The notes beneath the pieces were generated by a model. The model did not search any database, was not told where the DNA came from, and was given only the letters and a program-made list of their open reading frames with translations. From positions 2,462,501-2,526,500 of the forward strand of contig NZ_AP021861.1 in NCBI RefSeq assembly GCF_009177095.1: a stretch of 64,000 nt of DNA, in the 5' to 3' direction. Within the stretch, counting starts at the first letter, position 1; each line of letters starts with the position of its first letter. Source of the DNA: Lacipirellula parvula. Its GTDB lineage: Bacteria; Planctomycetota; Planctomycetia; Pirellulales; Lacipirellulaceae. Shown here one piece after another: positions 47,450 to 59,267 of the stretch. The position numbers were made by a program, and so were the translations under genes.

Positions 47450-47484
47450 GCAGCCTTCCATGCAGTATGGAAGGCGGCTTTTCT
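47450..47484 (+). terminator. intrinsic terminator of glgB
   Basis: GCCTTCCAT, loop GCAGT, ATGGAAGGC, then GGCTTTTCTT, 30 bases after the stop codon. Confidence 0.9.
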
Positions 47485-47546
47485 TATTGGCCGTTTGCTT
47501 CTCGAATTCTTCCTCGACTGGAGAACGCCAACGGCGTTCAATCTTC

Positions 47547-47724
47547 CAGCCCGGGGTTGAGAGCGCAGCGATCTACCCCGGGTAAAGAGCGGGCGCGAAT
47601 CCGCAACCCTGCAGGGGTTGTAGCAGCTGGGACCAACTCCAATTAACGATTCAACCCTTGCAGGGTTGGAGAGGAGAGCCGAGATAACCCGGGGTAGATC
47701 GCGGGTGCGATCAACCCCGGGCTG
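47547..47724. repeat. nested palindrome of CAGCCCGGGGTTGA type
   Basis: Outer arms CAGCCCGGGGTTGAGAGCGC AGCGATCTACCCCGGGT and ACCCGGGGTAGATCGCGGGT GCGATCAACCCCGGGCTG, inner arms AACCCTGCAGGGGTTG and CAACCCTTGCAGGGTTG. It occupies most of the 438-base gap between glgB and the convergent ppiD-like gene. A smaller hairpin, ATCCCTTCAGGATT, follows at about 47733. Confidence 0.9.
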
Positions 47725-47857
47725 AATGATTGAATCCCTTCAGGATTCGAAGCAGAGTTGTTGAGCGACTACATCACGAGTGCAGGGGCCACCACTCCGA
47801 GCCGTGCACTTGGCTCGAAATGACGTGTATGACGGTACGCGACGCTATCTCACTCGC

Positions 47858-50224
47858 TTACTGCGACTTCTCTCGCCGCTTCTGGCGTTCGATTTCCCAC
47901 TCTTCGTTGATCTCCAGGCCAGCGCGGTTCTGGATCATCTCGGTCCGCACAGCGTTCTGGAACTGCGAGGCATGCTTCACGAGCATGTCCTGACCGCCGC
48001 GCCAGTATTCAGCTTCCTGCAAGAAGAGCTTCTTGAGATCGTCGTCGCTGAATTCCTTGCGGGCCAGTCGTAGCACGTAGGCGGCCGTGTGATCGTAGTT
48101 GAGGAGGCTCACCGTCTCGTTGTCGACGAGGCTGAAGGCCTTTTCCATGAACTCGGGGCTGATGCCCTTGAGCTCCGGCACGTCGCTGAGCATCGCCTGA
48201 GCGCTCGCGTCGGTACGGCCGGCGGGGTAGTTCAGCCAGCTGAACAACGCCGTTTCCTTGATCACTTCGTAACCGCGATCGGCGAAGAAGAACTGGTCGA
48301 AGGGGGTGTTGCTCTTCACGACCTCGGCGGCCAGCTCTTGAGCTTTCTTCTCAGCGAGTTCAGAGGCCTTCCGCTGCTTCCAAGCCGTGACGACTTGATC
48401 GCGGACTTCTTTGAAGTCGGGGATGCGACGAGCGACGTCTTCGGACTTCACCACGATGAAGGCGTCGCCTTCGAGCTCGCTGGCGAGCATTGGCTCGTAC
48501 GGCTTGAGGCGGTAGAACGCCGCTTGGGTTACGTTCATCGTCTGCCGTTCGTCGATCGCCTTACCGACCGGCGTATCGAACAGTTCGAGCATCGTCAGCG
48601 GGCTCGTCTTCTCGTAGGTCAGGCCGTATTTGTCGGCGAGCCATTGGAGGTCGGTGAGCTTTGCGGGCGGCTTTGGCGGCTTCTTGCCTGATTCTTCGGC
48701 CTCGATCGTGGCGACTTCGTACACGTTGGCTTCCGCCTGCAACTGAGCCGTGGCTTCAGTCATGATCCGGATCAATTCCTTCTCAGCAGCTTCTTGAGCC
48801 AGCACGCGGCGGATTTCGTCGCGGACGGCGTCGAGCGGCTCGTACTGCTCGGTCGACGGCGTCGCCGTTGCCGAGGCAGCAGGCTCGGTTGCCGGGGTTT
48901 CGGTCGTTGCGGGAGTCGCGTCGGCGGCAGGCGCCGCGGGTTCTTCGGCCGGGGCGGCGGTTGCAGCCTCGGCGGCGGCAGGAGCCGCTGCTTCTGCGGC
49001 GGGTTCCGCCGGAGTCGACTCTTCCTGGAACGAAGCCAAACGGAACGGGCTGCTACGACGTGCGTCCGATGACTCGTTGGCGCCTTCGGCGGCAGGTGCG
49101 GCCGGTTCAGCAGCCGGGGCGGCCTCTTCCGCGGGAGCGGCTGGGCTCGCCGGCGTTTCCGTCGCTGGCGTTTCGGCGGCGGGCGTTGTCGATTCAGCCG
49201 GTGCGTCTGCTGCGGGCGTTTCGGTGGTCGGAGTTTCGGTTGCGGGCGTTTCTGCAGCCGGTGCAGTCGACTCGCCGGCCGGGGCCGCGCCGATCTTTAC
49301 GAAGTTTTCTTTGTTTTGCTCGTAGTAATACGCGATGTCTTGTTCGGTGATCGTGTCGAGGAGCTTTTCGGTCAGCGTCGGCACGCTCAACTTAAGGTAT
49401 TCGAGACGGACGCGACGCGGTTCCGCGAAACCAGGATCTGGCGAGTTGACGACGTGTCCGCCGAAATCGACGCGACGGCCCGGATCGAAATCCCTGAACT
49501 CGTTGTAGAGGCCTAGGAGCTGCTCATCCGTCGGTTCGGGAACTTCAGTCAGGAACTTGTCGACCGGCAGAATGGCGGCCTGCACCGAGATCCGTTCGTT
49601 CACTTGGCGCCAATCGGCCCACCGTTGTTCCGGGGTGACGACCAAACCAGCCTCGGCGTACATGCGGGTGTAGAAGTACGCCGACAGCGCCTTCCGCAGC
49701 GTGCCGAAGACAATTCCCTCGGTGGTTCGCGGGTTGCCGTTGCCCAGATTCGCGAGAATCTGCTCCGCCTGCTGATCGGTGACCTTACCCAGGCCCACCT
49801 TCTTGATGTACTGGCTGATCAATTGATCGCTGACGGTGATGCCGGCCTCTTTCGCGAGTTGGGCTTCCACCTCGGTATTGATCACGACTTGATCGAGGTT
49901 GTCCATCTCTTGGTCGTTGGTCAGCAAGATGCCTTGCAGCGGAATGTCGCGCGGAAGGTCGTAACCGCTCGTTCCGCCGCCGGCGCCGAAGACCCCGAGA
50001 AGAAAATCATTGGTAATCTTCCGCTGCGCCATGAGGGCCTGCAATTGGCTCTCATTGAGCGAGCCGCCGTTCCAAGCGGCGACCTGGCCATCGACTTGCG
50101 GTCCGTTGTTGCTCCGCCCGCTGCTAAAGGAGCTGCCGACCACCCAGATAAACATCAACAGCACCACCGCCACGGCCATGAAAGCTTTGGTGTGCTTGCG
50201 GAAATATCGAAACGGGCTAGCCAT
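47858..50224 (-). CDS. membrane-anchored PpiD/SurA-like periplasmic foldase
   Basis: 788 residues from the ATG at 50224 (AGGA upstream). A short cytoplasmic N-terminus, one transmembrane helix (about 13-32) and a long extracytoplasmic part, as in PpiD. Residues about 40-215 form the SurA-N/PpiD-N chaperone module (GSLNESQLQALMAQRK, EAQLAKEAGITVSDQLISQYI). A low-complexity Pro/Ala/Thr/Glu insert fills residues about 311-460 and contains SSPFRLASFQEES at 391-403. The C-terminal half has helical segments typical of PpiD (PLDAVRDEIRRVLAQEAAEKEL), but I see no clear parvulin active-site motif, so PPIase activity is doubtful. It probably acts in folding of exported proteins. Confidence 0.8.
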   Translation of the reverse strand: MASPFRYFRKHTKAFMAVAVVLLMFIWVVGSSFSSGRSNNGPQVDGQVAAWNGGSLNESQLQALMAQRKITNDFLLGVFGAGGGTSGYDLPRDIPLQGILLTNDQEMDNLDQVVINTEVEAQLAKEAGITVSDQLISQYIKKVGLGKVTDQQAEQILANLGNGNPRTTEGIVFGTLRKALSAYFYTRMYAEAGLVVTPEQRWADWRQVNERISVQAAILPVDKFLTEVPEPTDEQLLGLYNEFRDFDPGRRVDFGGHVVNSPDPGFAEPRRVRLEYLKLSVPTLTEKLLDTITEQDIAYYYEQNKENFVKIGAAPAGESTAPAAETPATETPTTETPAADAPAESTTPAAETPATETPASPAAPAEEAAPAAEPAAPAAEGANESSDARRSSPFRLASFQEESTPAEPAAEAAAPAAAEAATAAPAEEPAAPAADATPATTETPATEPAASATATPSTEQYEPLDAVRDEIRRVLAQEAAEKELIRIMTEATAQLQAEANVYEVATIEAEESGKKPPKPPAKLTDLQWLADKYGLTYEKTSPLTMLELFDTPVGKAIDERQTMNVTQAAFYRLKPYEPMLASELEGDAFIVVKSEDVARRIPDFKEVRDQVVTAWKQRKASELAEKKAQELAAEVVKSNTPFDQFFFADRGYEVIKETALFSWLNYPAGRTDASAQAMLSDVPELKGISPEFMEKAFSLVDNETVSLLNYDHTAAYVLRLARKEFSDDDLKKLFLQEAEYWRGGQDMLVKHASQFQNAVRTEMIQNRAGLEINEEWEIERQKRREKSQ

Positions 50225-50653
50225 GAAATCGTCCTGAAGAATCGTGCTATCGCCGGCCAGTGACTTGACAGGCGGCCATGTCGAAAAGTAATGATTGACC
50301 AGCGGGAGTCGCGAAATGAAGGATGCTGATTCTATGGGGAATCGACGTAAACGCAATCCCAACAAGGGAGTATCGCCGATTGGCGCGTGCCGGTGAAGGG
50401 GCTGACAGCGGTTTGCTGGGCCGTCGGTCGTGCCGGTTAGAGGAGGTTGGCAGGAGCCCAAGCCGTCGACGGTGATAGCTGGCGAAACTTTAACGTCCGC
50501 TGCCGCCTGTGCCGGTTGCCCGAGATTGTCCGCAGCTACCGCTTAGCGAAAGTTTGTTTACGGCAGACTTGCCCGTGAACGGATAATTTCAGCACACGAC
50601 GGAATACTATCGCATTCACGCGATTTGATATCGCCTTGCCCGCAGCCGACCGT
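50225..50653. other. divergent intergenic region between ppiD-like gene and topA
   Basis: About 430 bases that must hold both promoters. There is no recognisable gene or strong hairpin. Matches to -10 and -35 boxes (such as TTTACG and TACTAT near 50560-50610) are not properly spaced, so none is called. Confidence 0.4.
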
Positions 50654-53410
<2,757 letters not shown>

Positions 53411-53456
53411 GCCCAGAACTTGCAGTCGCCGACGGCGGCTACCGAGAGGTTAGCGG

Positions 53457-53858
53457 CTAGTCGTCCATTGGATCGGCTTCCGCAATCGCATAGGCAGTCG
53501 CGTGGCTTCGGCAGTGCGAAATGCTGATGTGCATGTGAGCGATTCCGGATCGCTCGAAGACTTCACGCGCGCCGCCGCACAGCGCAATGATCGGCGCGCC
53601 GCCCGCCTTATGGCGGACTTCAACGTCGCGCCAGCTGATGCCGCGGACCCAGCCGGTGCCTAACGCCTTCAGCACCGCTTCTTTCGCCGCCCAGCGGCCG
53701 GCATAGTGCTGCGTCGCTGCTCGCTTCGACGAGCAATAGGCGATCTCGTGATCGGTGTAGACGCGGCGAATGAACAACTCGCCGTGGCGTTCGATCATCT
53801 GGGCGATGCGGAGGCACTCGATGATGTCGGTGCCGATGCCAATGATGCGGGCGGCCAT
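53457..53858 (-). CDS. acpS: holo-[acyl-carrier-protein] synthase
   Basis: Transfers phosphopantetheine from CoA to apo-ACP. The 133 residues contain IIGIGTDIIECLRIAQMIERHGE (metal-binding Asp), FIRRVYTDHEIAYC, the signature AGRWAAKEAVLKALGTG with the catalytic Glu and Lys, and HISISHCRSHATAYAIAE. Length is normal for AcpS. The gene starts two bases before the end of trpS and is on the same strand, so they are likely co-transcribed. Confidence 0.96.
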   Translation of the reverse strand: MAARIIGIGTDIIECLRIAQMIERHGELFIRRVYTDHEIAYCSSKRAATQHYAGRWAAKEAVLKALGTGWVRGISWRDVEVRHKAGGAPIIALCGGAREVFERSGIAHMHISISHCRSHATAYAIAEADPMDD

Positions 53859-53860
53859 CG

Positions 53861-54856
53861 TTAATATCCTTTCGCACCGCAGGCGGCTTGAGCGCGAGCC
53901 AGCGTCGCAGCGGCCTTTGCACGGGCCTTCTCGGCGCCTGCCTTGAGCACATCACGCACGTCGTCGGGGCGGGCGGCCCAATCGGCGCGGCGCTCGCGGG
54001 CGGCGGCGAAGTAGGCCTCCGCCGCGTCGGCCAGCGCCTTCTTCACCTCGCCGTAACCAAAACCGCCGCGGGCGTAGAGGGCGGTCATGTCGGCGACCTG
54101 CGTTTCTGTCGCCACGAGCTTGTAGAGATCGAACAGCACGTCCCCTTCGGGATTTTTCGGATCTTCCATCGGCCGGCTGTCGGTCGTGATCCGCAGGATC
54201 TGCTTGCGCTGCGCCTTCACGTCGTCGAATACGGCGAGCGTGTTGTTATAGCTTTTCGACATTTTTTCGCCGTCGAGGCCCGGCACCTTCGCTGAGGCGT
54301 CGAGGACCTGCGCCTTCGGCATGACGAACGTCTCGCCGAAGTGGTGGTTGAAGCTTCCCGCGATGTCGCGGCAGACCTCAATGTGCTGAATCTGATCTTC
54401 GCCCACCGGGACGACGTTTGAGTCGTACGCCAGAATGTCGGCCGCCTGCAGTACGGGGTAGGTGAACAGGCCGGCGTCGGCCTTCAGCCCCTTGGCCATT
54501 TTGTCTTTGTAGCTGACGCAACGTTCGAGCAGCCCCATCGGCGTGCCGGTGAGCAGCAGCCAGCAGAGCTCGCTCACCTCGGGGACGTCCGACTGCACGA
54601 ACAGCACCGCCTTCTCCGGCTTCAGGCCGAGGGCGAGCAGATCGATGGCGCCGTTGAGGGTGTATTCCTGCAGCTTCGCGCGATCACGCACCGTGTTGAG
54701 CGCGTGGAGGTTCGCGATGAAGTAATACGCCTCGGCGGCCTGATCTTGCAGGTCGACGTACTGCTGAATGGCGCCAAAGTAGTTGCCCCAATGAAAGGGG
54801 CCGGTCGGTTGGATGCCGCTGAGAACGCGAGGTGCAATTTTCTGAATAACTTGCAT
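53861..54856 (-). CDS. trpS: tryptophanyl-tRNA synthetase
   Basis: Class Ic aminoacyl-tRNA synthetase. From the ATG at 54856 there are 331 residues, the normal length. [22 protein letters not shown] carries the HIGH-equivalent motif (residues 21-26), [29 protein letters not shown] is the family strand-helix, and [10 protein letters not shown] (198-202) is the KMSKS loop. The upstream neighbour pyrD is on the same strand with a 23-base gap, so pyrD-trpS-acpS may form one unit. Confidence 0.96.
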   Translation of the reverse strand: MQVIQKIAPRVLSGIQPTGPFHWGNYFGAIQQYVDLQDQAAEAYYFIANLHALNTVRDRAKLQEYTLNGAIDLLALGLKPEKAVLFVQSDVPEVSELCWLLLTGTPMGLLERCVSYKDKMAKGLKADAGLFTYPVLQAADILAYDSNVVPVGEDQIQHIEVCRDIAGSFNHHFGETFVMPKAQVLDASAKVPGLDGEKMSKSYNNTLAVFDDVKAQRKQILRITTDSRPMEDPKNPEGDVLFDLYKLVATETQVADMTALYARGGFGYGEVKKALADAAEAYFAAARERRADWAARPDDVRDVLKAGAEKARAKAAATLARAQAACGAKGY

Positions 54857-54879
54857 GAAGAATAATCTGCTTCGAGAGA

Positions 54880-55833
54880 TTAGTTTCGTTTGAGTTGCAG
54901 CGAGCCGACGACTTCCGTCACGCTCTTTGCACCGAGCGACGCAATTGCCGCTGGCAGGGCGTCGAGCACCGACATCGAGACCGTTGGATTGTAGAAGTTG
55001 ACCGTGCCGAGTTGAACGGCCGAGGCGCCGGCGACGATGAACTCCATGACGTCGTCGACGGTCGCGATGCCGCCGATGCCGATCAGCGGCGTCTTCACGG
55101 CCTGCGCCGCTTGGAAGACGCAGCGGAGGGCGATCGGCTTGATCGCCGGGCCGCTCAGGCCGCCGATGACGTTGCCGAGGATTGGCTTCTTCCGCTTCCA
55201 GTCGATCGCCATCCCTTGGACCGTATTGATCAGCGAGATCGCGTCGGCGCCGCCTGCTTCGGCCGCCTTGGCGATCTCGGCGATGCTGGTGACGTTCGGC
55301 GTCAGCTTGGCGATGATCGGCAACCGGCAGGCGGCGCGACAATCAGCGACTAGCTTTTCGCAGAGCGCGGGGTTCACGCCGAAGTCGACGCCATGGCTCA
55401 CGTTGGGGCAGGAGATGTTCAGTTCGACCGCAGCCGCCCCCTCGGTGTCGCCCACCATGGCGGCCATCTCGACGAACTCTTCTGCGCTGCGGCCGGCGAC
55501 GCTCACGATGATCGGCGTTTGCCGGCTGGCCAAGTAGGGGAGGTGGTGCGCGAGGAATGCGTCGATCCCGTCATTGTCGAGGCCGATCGCGTTGAGCATT
55601 CCTGACGGCGTTTCGACCGTACGCCAGGGGGCGTTACCGGGCCGGGCTTGTCGAGTGACGGTCTTCGGCAAGATGCCGCCGAGCCGCGAGAGGTCGACCA
55701 GCCGCTCCATTTCCCGCGCGTAACCGAACGTCCCCGAGGCAACGAGGACGGGATTGGGAAGCTGCAGTCGCCCGAGCGTGACTTGCAGATCGACGGCGGC
55801 CGGGGATCCCGGCGGTAGGGCGGTAGCGGTCAA
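54880..55833 (-). CDS. pyrD: dihydroorotate dehydrogenase, class 1B type
   Basis: Fourth step of pyrimidine synthesis. The 317 residues show [52 protein letters not shown] with the catalytic base Cys142 (class 1, not the Ser of class 2), [46 protein letters not shown] and [26 protein letters not shown]. The partner PyrK, expected for class 1B, is not in this window. The start is a TTG at 55833, giving a normal N-terminus; no stronger start is in frame. Confidence 0.95.
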   Translation of the reverse strand: MTATALPPGSPAAVDLQVTLGRLQLPNPVLVASGTFGYAREMERLVDLSRLGGILPKTVTRQARPGNAPWRTVETPSGMLNAIGLDNDGIDAFLAHHLPYLASRQTPIIVSVAGRSAEEFVEMAAMVGDTEGAAAVELNISCPNVSHGVDFGVNPALCEKLVADCRAACRLPIIAKLTPNVTSIAEIAKAAEAGGADAISLINTVQGMAIDWKRKKPILGNVIGGLSGPAIKPIALRCVFQAAQAVKTPLIGIGGIATVDDVMEFIVAGASAVQLGTVNFYNPTVSMSVLDALPAAIASLGAKSVTEVVGSLQLKRN

Positions 55834-55924
55834 CGAGATCAGTGGAGCAGGGGTGTGTGGGCAGCTAGCGACGCATCCCTGAATTTACCGGTTTGGACTC
55901 CACGGCGAAACGGGCGCATGCAAT

Positions 55925-55959
55925 CGGCGTGCGAGAGCCACGTAGGCCCTCGCACGCCG
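55925..55959. repeat. inverted repeat CGGCGTGCGAG/CTCGCACGCCG
   Basis: Perfect 11-base arms around a 13-base loop, between pyrD and the small lipoprotein gene on the minus strand. Possible 3' hairpin of the lipoprotein gene; no T-run. Confidence 0.6.
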
Positions 55960-56005
55960 TGCGTGGATGGGGTTCACGTCAGATTAGGCCCGCAGGCCCA
56001 ATCGA

Positions 56006-56224
56006 CTAGATGATGCCGCCATGGACGCTGTGGGGCGTCAGGTGCGAAGGCATATCGAGGAACCAGATCCGTTCCCACTCATCGAGCAGCAAACGGAGGT
56101 TTTCAGAACTGTAAAACAGCTCTTGAGCACGCCGCGCGGGATCGCCGGAGTAGATGGGGATAAGACAGCCCGTGCTGCTCAGCAGCGTGCAGGCGAGCGC
56201 GGTTGATATGAGCCAATTGCGCAT
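56006..56224 (-). CDS. very small lipoprotein
   Basis: 72 residues from the ATG at 56224, with GGAGGAG ten bases upstream. The signal peptide MRNWLISTALACTLLSSTGC ends in the lipobox with Cys20. The mature part of 52 residues reads as one amphipathic helix (PARRAQELFYSSENLRLLLDEWERIWFLDMPSHLTPHSVHGGII) with a C-terminal PSHLTP...HGGII end. I recall similar short lipoproteins with a W-E-R-x-W-F-L-D-x-P-S-H-L-T-P core in planctomycete genomes, of unknown function. The gene stands alone. Confidence 0.75.
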   Translation of the reverse strand: MRNWLISTALACTLLSSTGCLIPIYSGDPARRAQELFYSSENLRLLLDEWERIWFLDMPSHLTPHSVHGGII

Positions 56225-56513
56225 GTGCGTAGCTCCTCCTTGAGCTGCAAACGGAACGTCACGTCCTGCAATGGACGACGTAACGCCCAACGATCTCACG
56301 ATTTACGCTTTGTCGAACGCGTCCATGCGCTTACTTGTGGGGCGCGATCAACGTGGTTCGATAAGGTCTCAGACAAGCGATCACCGCCGGCTGGATCCTG
56401 CCGAGCGGCGGAATCCTAGCGACAGTAGTGACTTGCGTCGAGACTGACCGGCAGCACCGATAGGACGGCAATGCTGGCAACCTCGACTGATTCGTAGCGG
56501 CGTCGACGCTGAG

Positions 56514-56921
56514 TTACCCGGGGCTTTGCCCGTAACTCGTTGCGGAGCCATGTGTTTCGTGTGGCGGAGGGGTGGCAGGCGGCGAATCGACGACCTGGCC
56601 ATTTTGGAGAGCCTGCTGGCGAGCGGCCTCATTGGCGCGGCGCTCGAGCTCGCGGACTCGTTCTTCCATTTCTTTGCCCGGTTTGAAGGTGACCACAAAC
56701 TTTTCGGGGACAAAGACTTTTTCGCCGGTGCGTGGGTTACGCGCCTTGCGGGCAGCTCGTCGCTTCACTTCGAAGACGCCGAAATTCCGCAGTTCAATGC
56801 GATGATCTTCAACCAACGTTTCGACGATGGCGTCGAACGTTTTCTGGACGATTTCTTTCGTCTTCAACTGCGTGAGGCCAATCTCTTCGGAGATGGTCTT
56901 CACGATTTCTTTCTTGGTCAC
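56514..56921 (-). CDS. HU/IHF-family DNA-binding protein with C-terminal extension
   Basis: 135 residues. Residues 1-95 are a complete HU/IHF fold: [35 protein letters not shown] (two helices), then [46 protein letters not shown] with the DNA-binding arm carrying RNPRTGE. A tail of about 40 residues ([13 protein letters not shown] then Pro/His-rich) is not part of the fold. It bends and compacts DNA; whether it is HU-like or IHF-like is not clear. The start is a GTG with AGGGGAA upstream. Confidence 0.92.
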   Translation of the reverse strand: MTKKEIVKTISEEIGLTQLKTKEIVQKTFDAIVETLVEDHRIELRNFGVFEVKRRAARKARNPRTGEKVFVPEKFVVTFKPGKEMEERVRELERRANEAARQQALQNGQVVDSPPATPPPHETHGSATSYGQSPG

Positions 56922-57446
56922 GACGAGTTCCCCTGTGACAAGGCTCGAGGTCCTTTTCGGCGGACGACGACCGTGCTAGTGAAGGGCATTCACTCGCTCC
57001 AAGTGTAATTGGCGTAAGCATTAGAGTCAAGAAAGGGAGACTCCCTATCGAAGCCCCGAATCGCCGTAACTTGGCGAGGCGGCGCGACGACTTTTCGGCA
57101 CTTACGCCGATTTTTTGCGTGGCTATTTAGCGGCAAATTGTCAAAGAGCAGGCTGCCGGGCGTGCCTATGGCTACCCAGAGACAAGTATCGACCCGCACG
57201 ACCGCCAGACTTCAGCTAATCGTTAAAGTCGACCAAATTATTCCAGCCAGCATGCTGGCGCCCGGCATTTGGGTACCTGCAGCCTTCGGGGCTGGTTCAG
57301 GGTACGACGCGTTTCCCAAAAAACTGTGGGAGGGGTCTCTGACCCCGAAGCGGCATTGTGCTGCCGCCACCGCTTGCAGTGGTGACCGGCATCGGCGTCG
57401 GAGACGCCTCCCACAAGCGATGTGTAGCAAGGGCGATAGCACCAGA
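56922..57446. other. 525-base region with one repeat and no supported gene
   Basis: Upstream of the HU gene. It contains the palindromic element at 57325-57414 and otherwise nothing that I can assign. Confidence 0.45.
57325..57414. repeat. GTGGGAGG-type palindromic element, copy 3
   Basis: Left arm TGTGGGAGGGGTCTCTGACC CCGA, right arm TCGGCGTCGGAGACGCCTCC CACA, the reverse arrangement of the two arm variants of copies 2 and 4. Loop of about 42 bases. Confidence 0.88.
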
Positions 57447-57887
57447 TCAGATGCGAATAACCGCCGCCTGCTCTTGGATCGTTTCGATCGAGTAGAGCTT
57501 CCCCTTCCCGCTGCCGGGGCAAACATCGCAGGTCGCTTGCCAATCTTCGGGCGTCCGGATCGTCGAATCCCAGAAGGGCCAGGTGCGACATTGGCGGGGG
57601 CGTTGTTCGTAGACGGTGCACTTGCGGGTTTCGCTATCGAGCAGCACGCAGTCGAAGTTTCGCTTTTCTTTGATCGAGCGGCGGACGCCGATCTGCTTCA
57701 CGTACTTCTTTTCGAACGCCGCCGGCGTCATTTCCATCCGCGCGGCGATGGCGTCGATTTCGGCCTGATTCACCCACACATAGCCCGGGCCGCCGCCGCA
57801 GCAATCGCCGCAGCCGGTGCAGGTGAACTGCAGGCCATCGGCATACCACGGTTCGCTGCCATCAGATTTGGCGGGGATTTTGGCCAT
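57447..57887 (-). CDS. YkgJ family cysteine cluster protein
   Basis: 146 residues. The N-terminal cluster FTCTGCGDCCGGGPGYVWV (Cys23, Cys26, Cys29, Cys30) and the later CVLLDSETRKCTVYEQRPRQCRTWPFW match the UPF0153/YkgJ family, which is believed to bind iron-sulfur clusters or zinc. A further pair, CDVC, is near the C-terminus. The function of the family is not established. The gene follows the class V aminotransferase gene on the same strand by 31 bases, so a link to sulfur transfer or Fe-S assembly is possible but only inferred. Confidence 0.9.
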   Translation of the reverse strand: MAKIPAKSDGSEPWYADGLQFTCTGCGDCCGGGPGYVWVNQAEIDAIAARMEMTPAAFEKKYVKQIGVRRSIKEKRNFDCVLLDSETRKCTVYEQRPRQCRTWPFWDSTIRTPEDWQATCDVCPGSGKGKLYSIETIQEQAAVIRI

Positions 57888-57918
57888 CGGGTGAACTCCA
57901 TTCTTGCGGGCGAGCCCG

Positions 57919-59073
57919 TTACGCCGTTGCCACTGCCGTTGCGACGGCGAGTACTTCGTCGATCTCCTCGACGGTCGTCGCCCAACCGACGCTCATGCGA
58001 ACCAAGCCGCCCGAGTCGAACGTGCCGAGCGCCTGATGCATTCGCGGGGCGCAGTGGAGGCCGGCTCGCGCTTGGATGCCGCGGGCCGCGTCTAGGGCGG
58101 CGGAAAACTCCTGCGGATCATATCCCTCGACGCTAAAGCTGACAACGGGCCCACGGAGGGGGGAGGGGGGCGGTCCGTAGAGCCGCACCGTGCCGAGAGC
58201 CGCGAGGCCGTTCCATAGACGCTCGACGAGCATTTGCTCGTGCGCGCAGACGGCCGTGATCGTCCGCTGCCGCAGATAGCGGACTGCTTCCACGAGGCCC
58301 GCGAGCCCGGGGCCGTTGAGGCTGCCCGCTTCGTAGCGCGTCGGCAGTTCGTCTGGCATGCGGTCGAGCTGGCTTTCGAAGCCTGTGCCACCCTGGCGAA
58401 TCGGGTGGACCAGCTTTTCGACCCCGTCGCGGATGAACAGAAATCCGGTCGCCGCGGGGCCGAGCAGCCCCTTGTGGCCGCTGGCGGCGAGTAGGTCGGC
58501 CTGCAACGCCGTGACATCGATGTCGACGTGCCCGGCCGACTGCGAGGCGTCGACCATTAGCAGCTTGTCGGCGCTTTTTGTGACGGCGGCGATCTCGGCG
58601 AGCGGCTGGATCGCTCCGGTGACGTTCGACGCATGCGTGGCGATCACTATCCGCGTTTCTGGGCGAATGGCCCGCCGCACGTCGTCGGGGTCGATGAGCC
58701 CCTGGCCATTGCAGCCGACGTAGGTGACCGTCACGTCGCGCAATCGCGTCGCATCGGCCAGCGGTCGCAGCACCGAGTTGTGGTCGGTCACCGAGGCAAC
58801 CACATGGTCGCCGGGCCGCAGAGTGCCGTGGATCGCCAGGTTCAGCGAATCGGTGCCGTTACAGCCGTGGATGATGTGGCTGGGGTTTGGGGCGCCGATG
58901 AGCGCGGCGATCTCGCGGCGGGCCGCCTCGACGATCCGCTGAGCTTCGATCGCGTCGTTGTATCCGCCACGGCCGGCGGCGATGCCGATCTCACGCTGGT
59001 AGCGGTCGACGGCGGCGTAGACGGCGTCCGGTTTGGGCCAGCTCGTGGCGGCGTTATCGAGATAGATGCGCAT
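57919..59073 (-). CDS. class V aminotransferase (cysteine desulfurase-like)
   Basis: 384 residues from the ATG at 59073, with the PLP fold type I. RIYLDNAATSWPKPDAVYAAVDRY opens the protein as in SufS/NifS-like enzymes, HGCNGTDSLNLAIHG and VTDHNSVLRPL follow, MVDASQSAGHVDIDV gives the PLP-contact Asp, and LLAASGHKGLLGPAATGFLFI carries the PLP Lys201. A Cys in QARAGLHCAPRMHQALG is at the place of the sulfur-accepting Cys of group II desulfurases. It may supply sulfur for Fe-S or thio-modifications. Upstream codons would come from a palindromic repeat and are excluded. Adjacent to the YkgJ gene. Confidence 0.9.
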   Translation of the reverse strand: MRIYLDNAATSWPKPDAVYAAVDRYQREIGIAAGRGGYNDAIEAQRIVEAARREIAALIGAPNPSHIIHGCNGTDSLNLAIHGTLRPGDHVVASVTDHNSVLRPLADATRLRDVTVTYVGCNGQGLIDPDDVRRAIRPETRIVIATHASNVTGAIQPLAEIAAVTKSADKLLMVDASQSAGHVDIDVTALQADLLAASGHKGLLGPAATGFLFIRDGVEKLVHPIRQGGTGFESQLDRMPDELPTRYEAGSLNGPGLAGLVEAVRYLRQRTITAVCAHEQMLVERLWNGLAALGTVRLYGPPPSPLRGPVVSFSVEGYDPQEFSAALDAARGIQARAGLHCAPRMHQALGTFDSGGLVRMSVGWATTVEEIDEVLAVATAVATA

Positions 59074-59117
59074 GGTGCTGGAACTGAGGCCTAGAGTGAG
59101 CTCTCCGAAGAAATGTT

Positions 59118-59208
59118 TGTGGGAGGCGTCTCCGACGCCGAGTTCGCTCACCACAACAAGTCGTTTAGGTGACGCAACGCCGCTTCGGGGTCAGAGACCC
59201 CTCCCACA
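59118..59208. repeat. GTGGGAGG-type palindromic element, copy 4
   Basis: Left arm TGTGGGAGGCGTCTCCGACG CCGA, right arm TCGGGGTCAGAGACCCCTCC CACA, same arrangement as copy 2. It lies between the class V aminotransferase and feoB. Confidence 0.88.
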
Positions 59209-59267
59209 GATGCATTGTGGAAGGCCGCGAGCAACCCAGCCTACCAAGTTTGCCGCCGGCGCTCGAC

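Noticed and set aside
50560-50610. Promoter of topA from TTTACG/TAATTT or TACTAT
   Set aside because: Spacing of the possible boxes is 21 bases or more, so the match is no better than chance.
53861-55342. trpS with a long N-terminal extension into pyrD
   Set aside because: The extra 162 codons are an out-of-frame reading of pyrD; TrpS begins normally at 54856.
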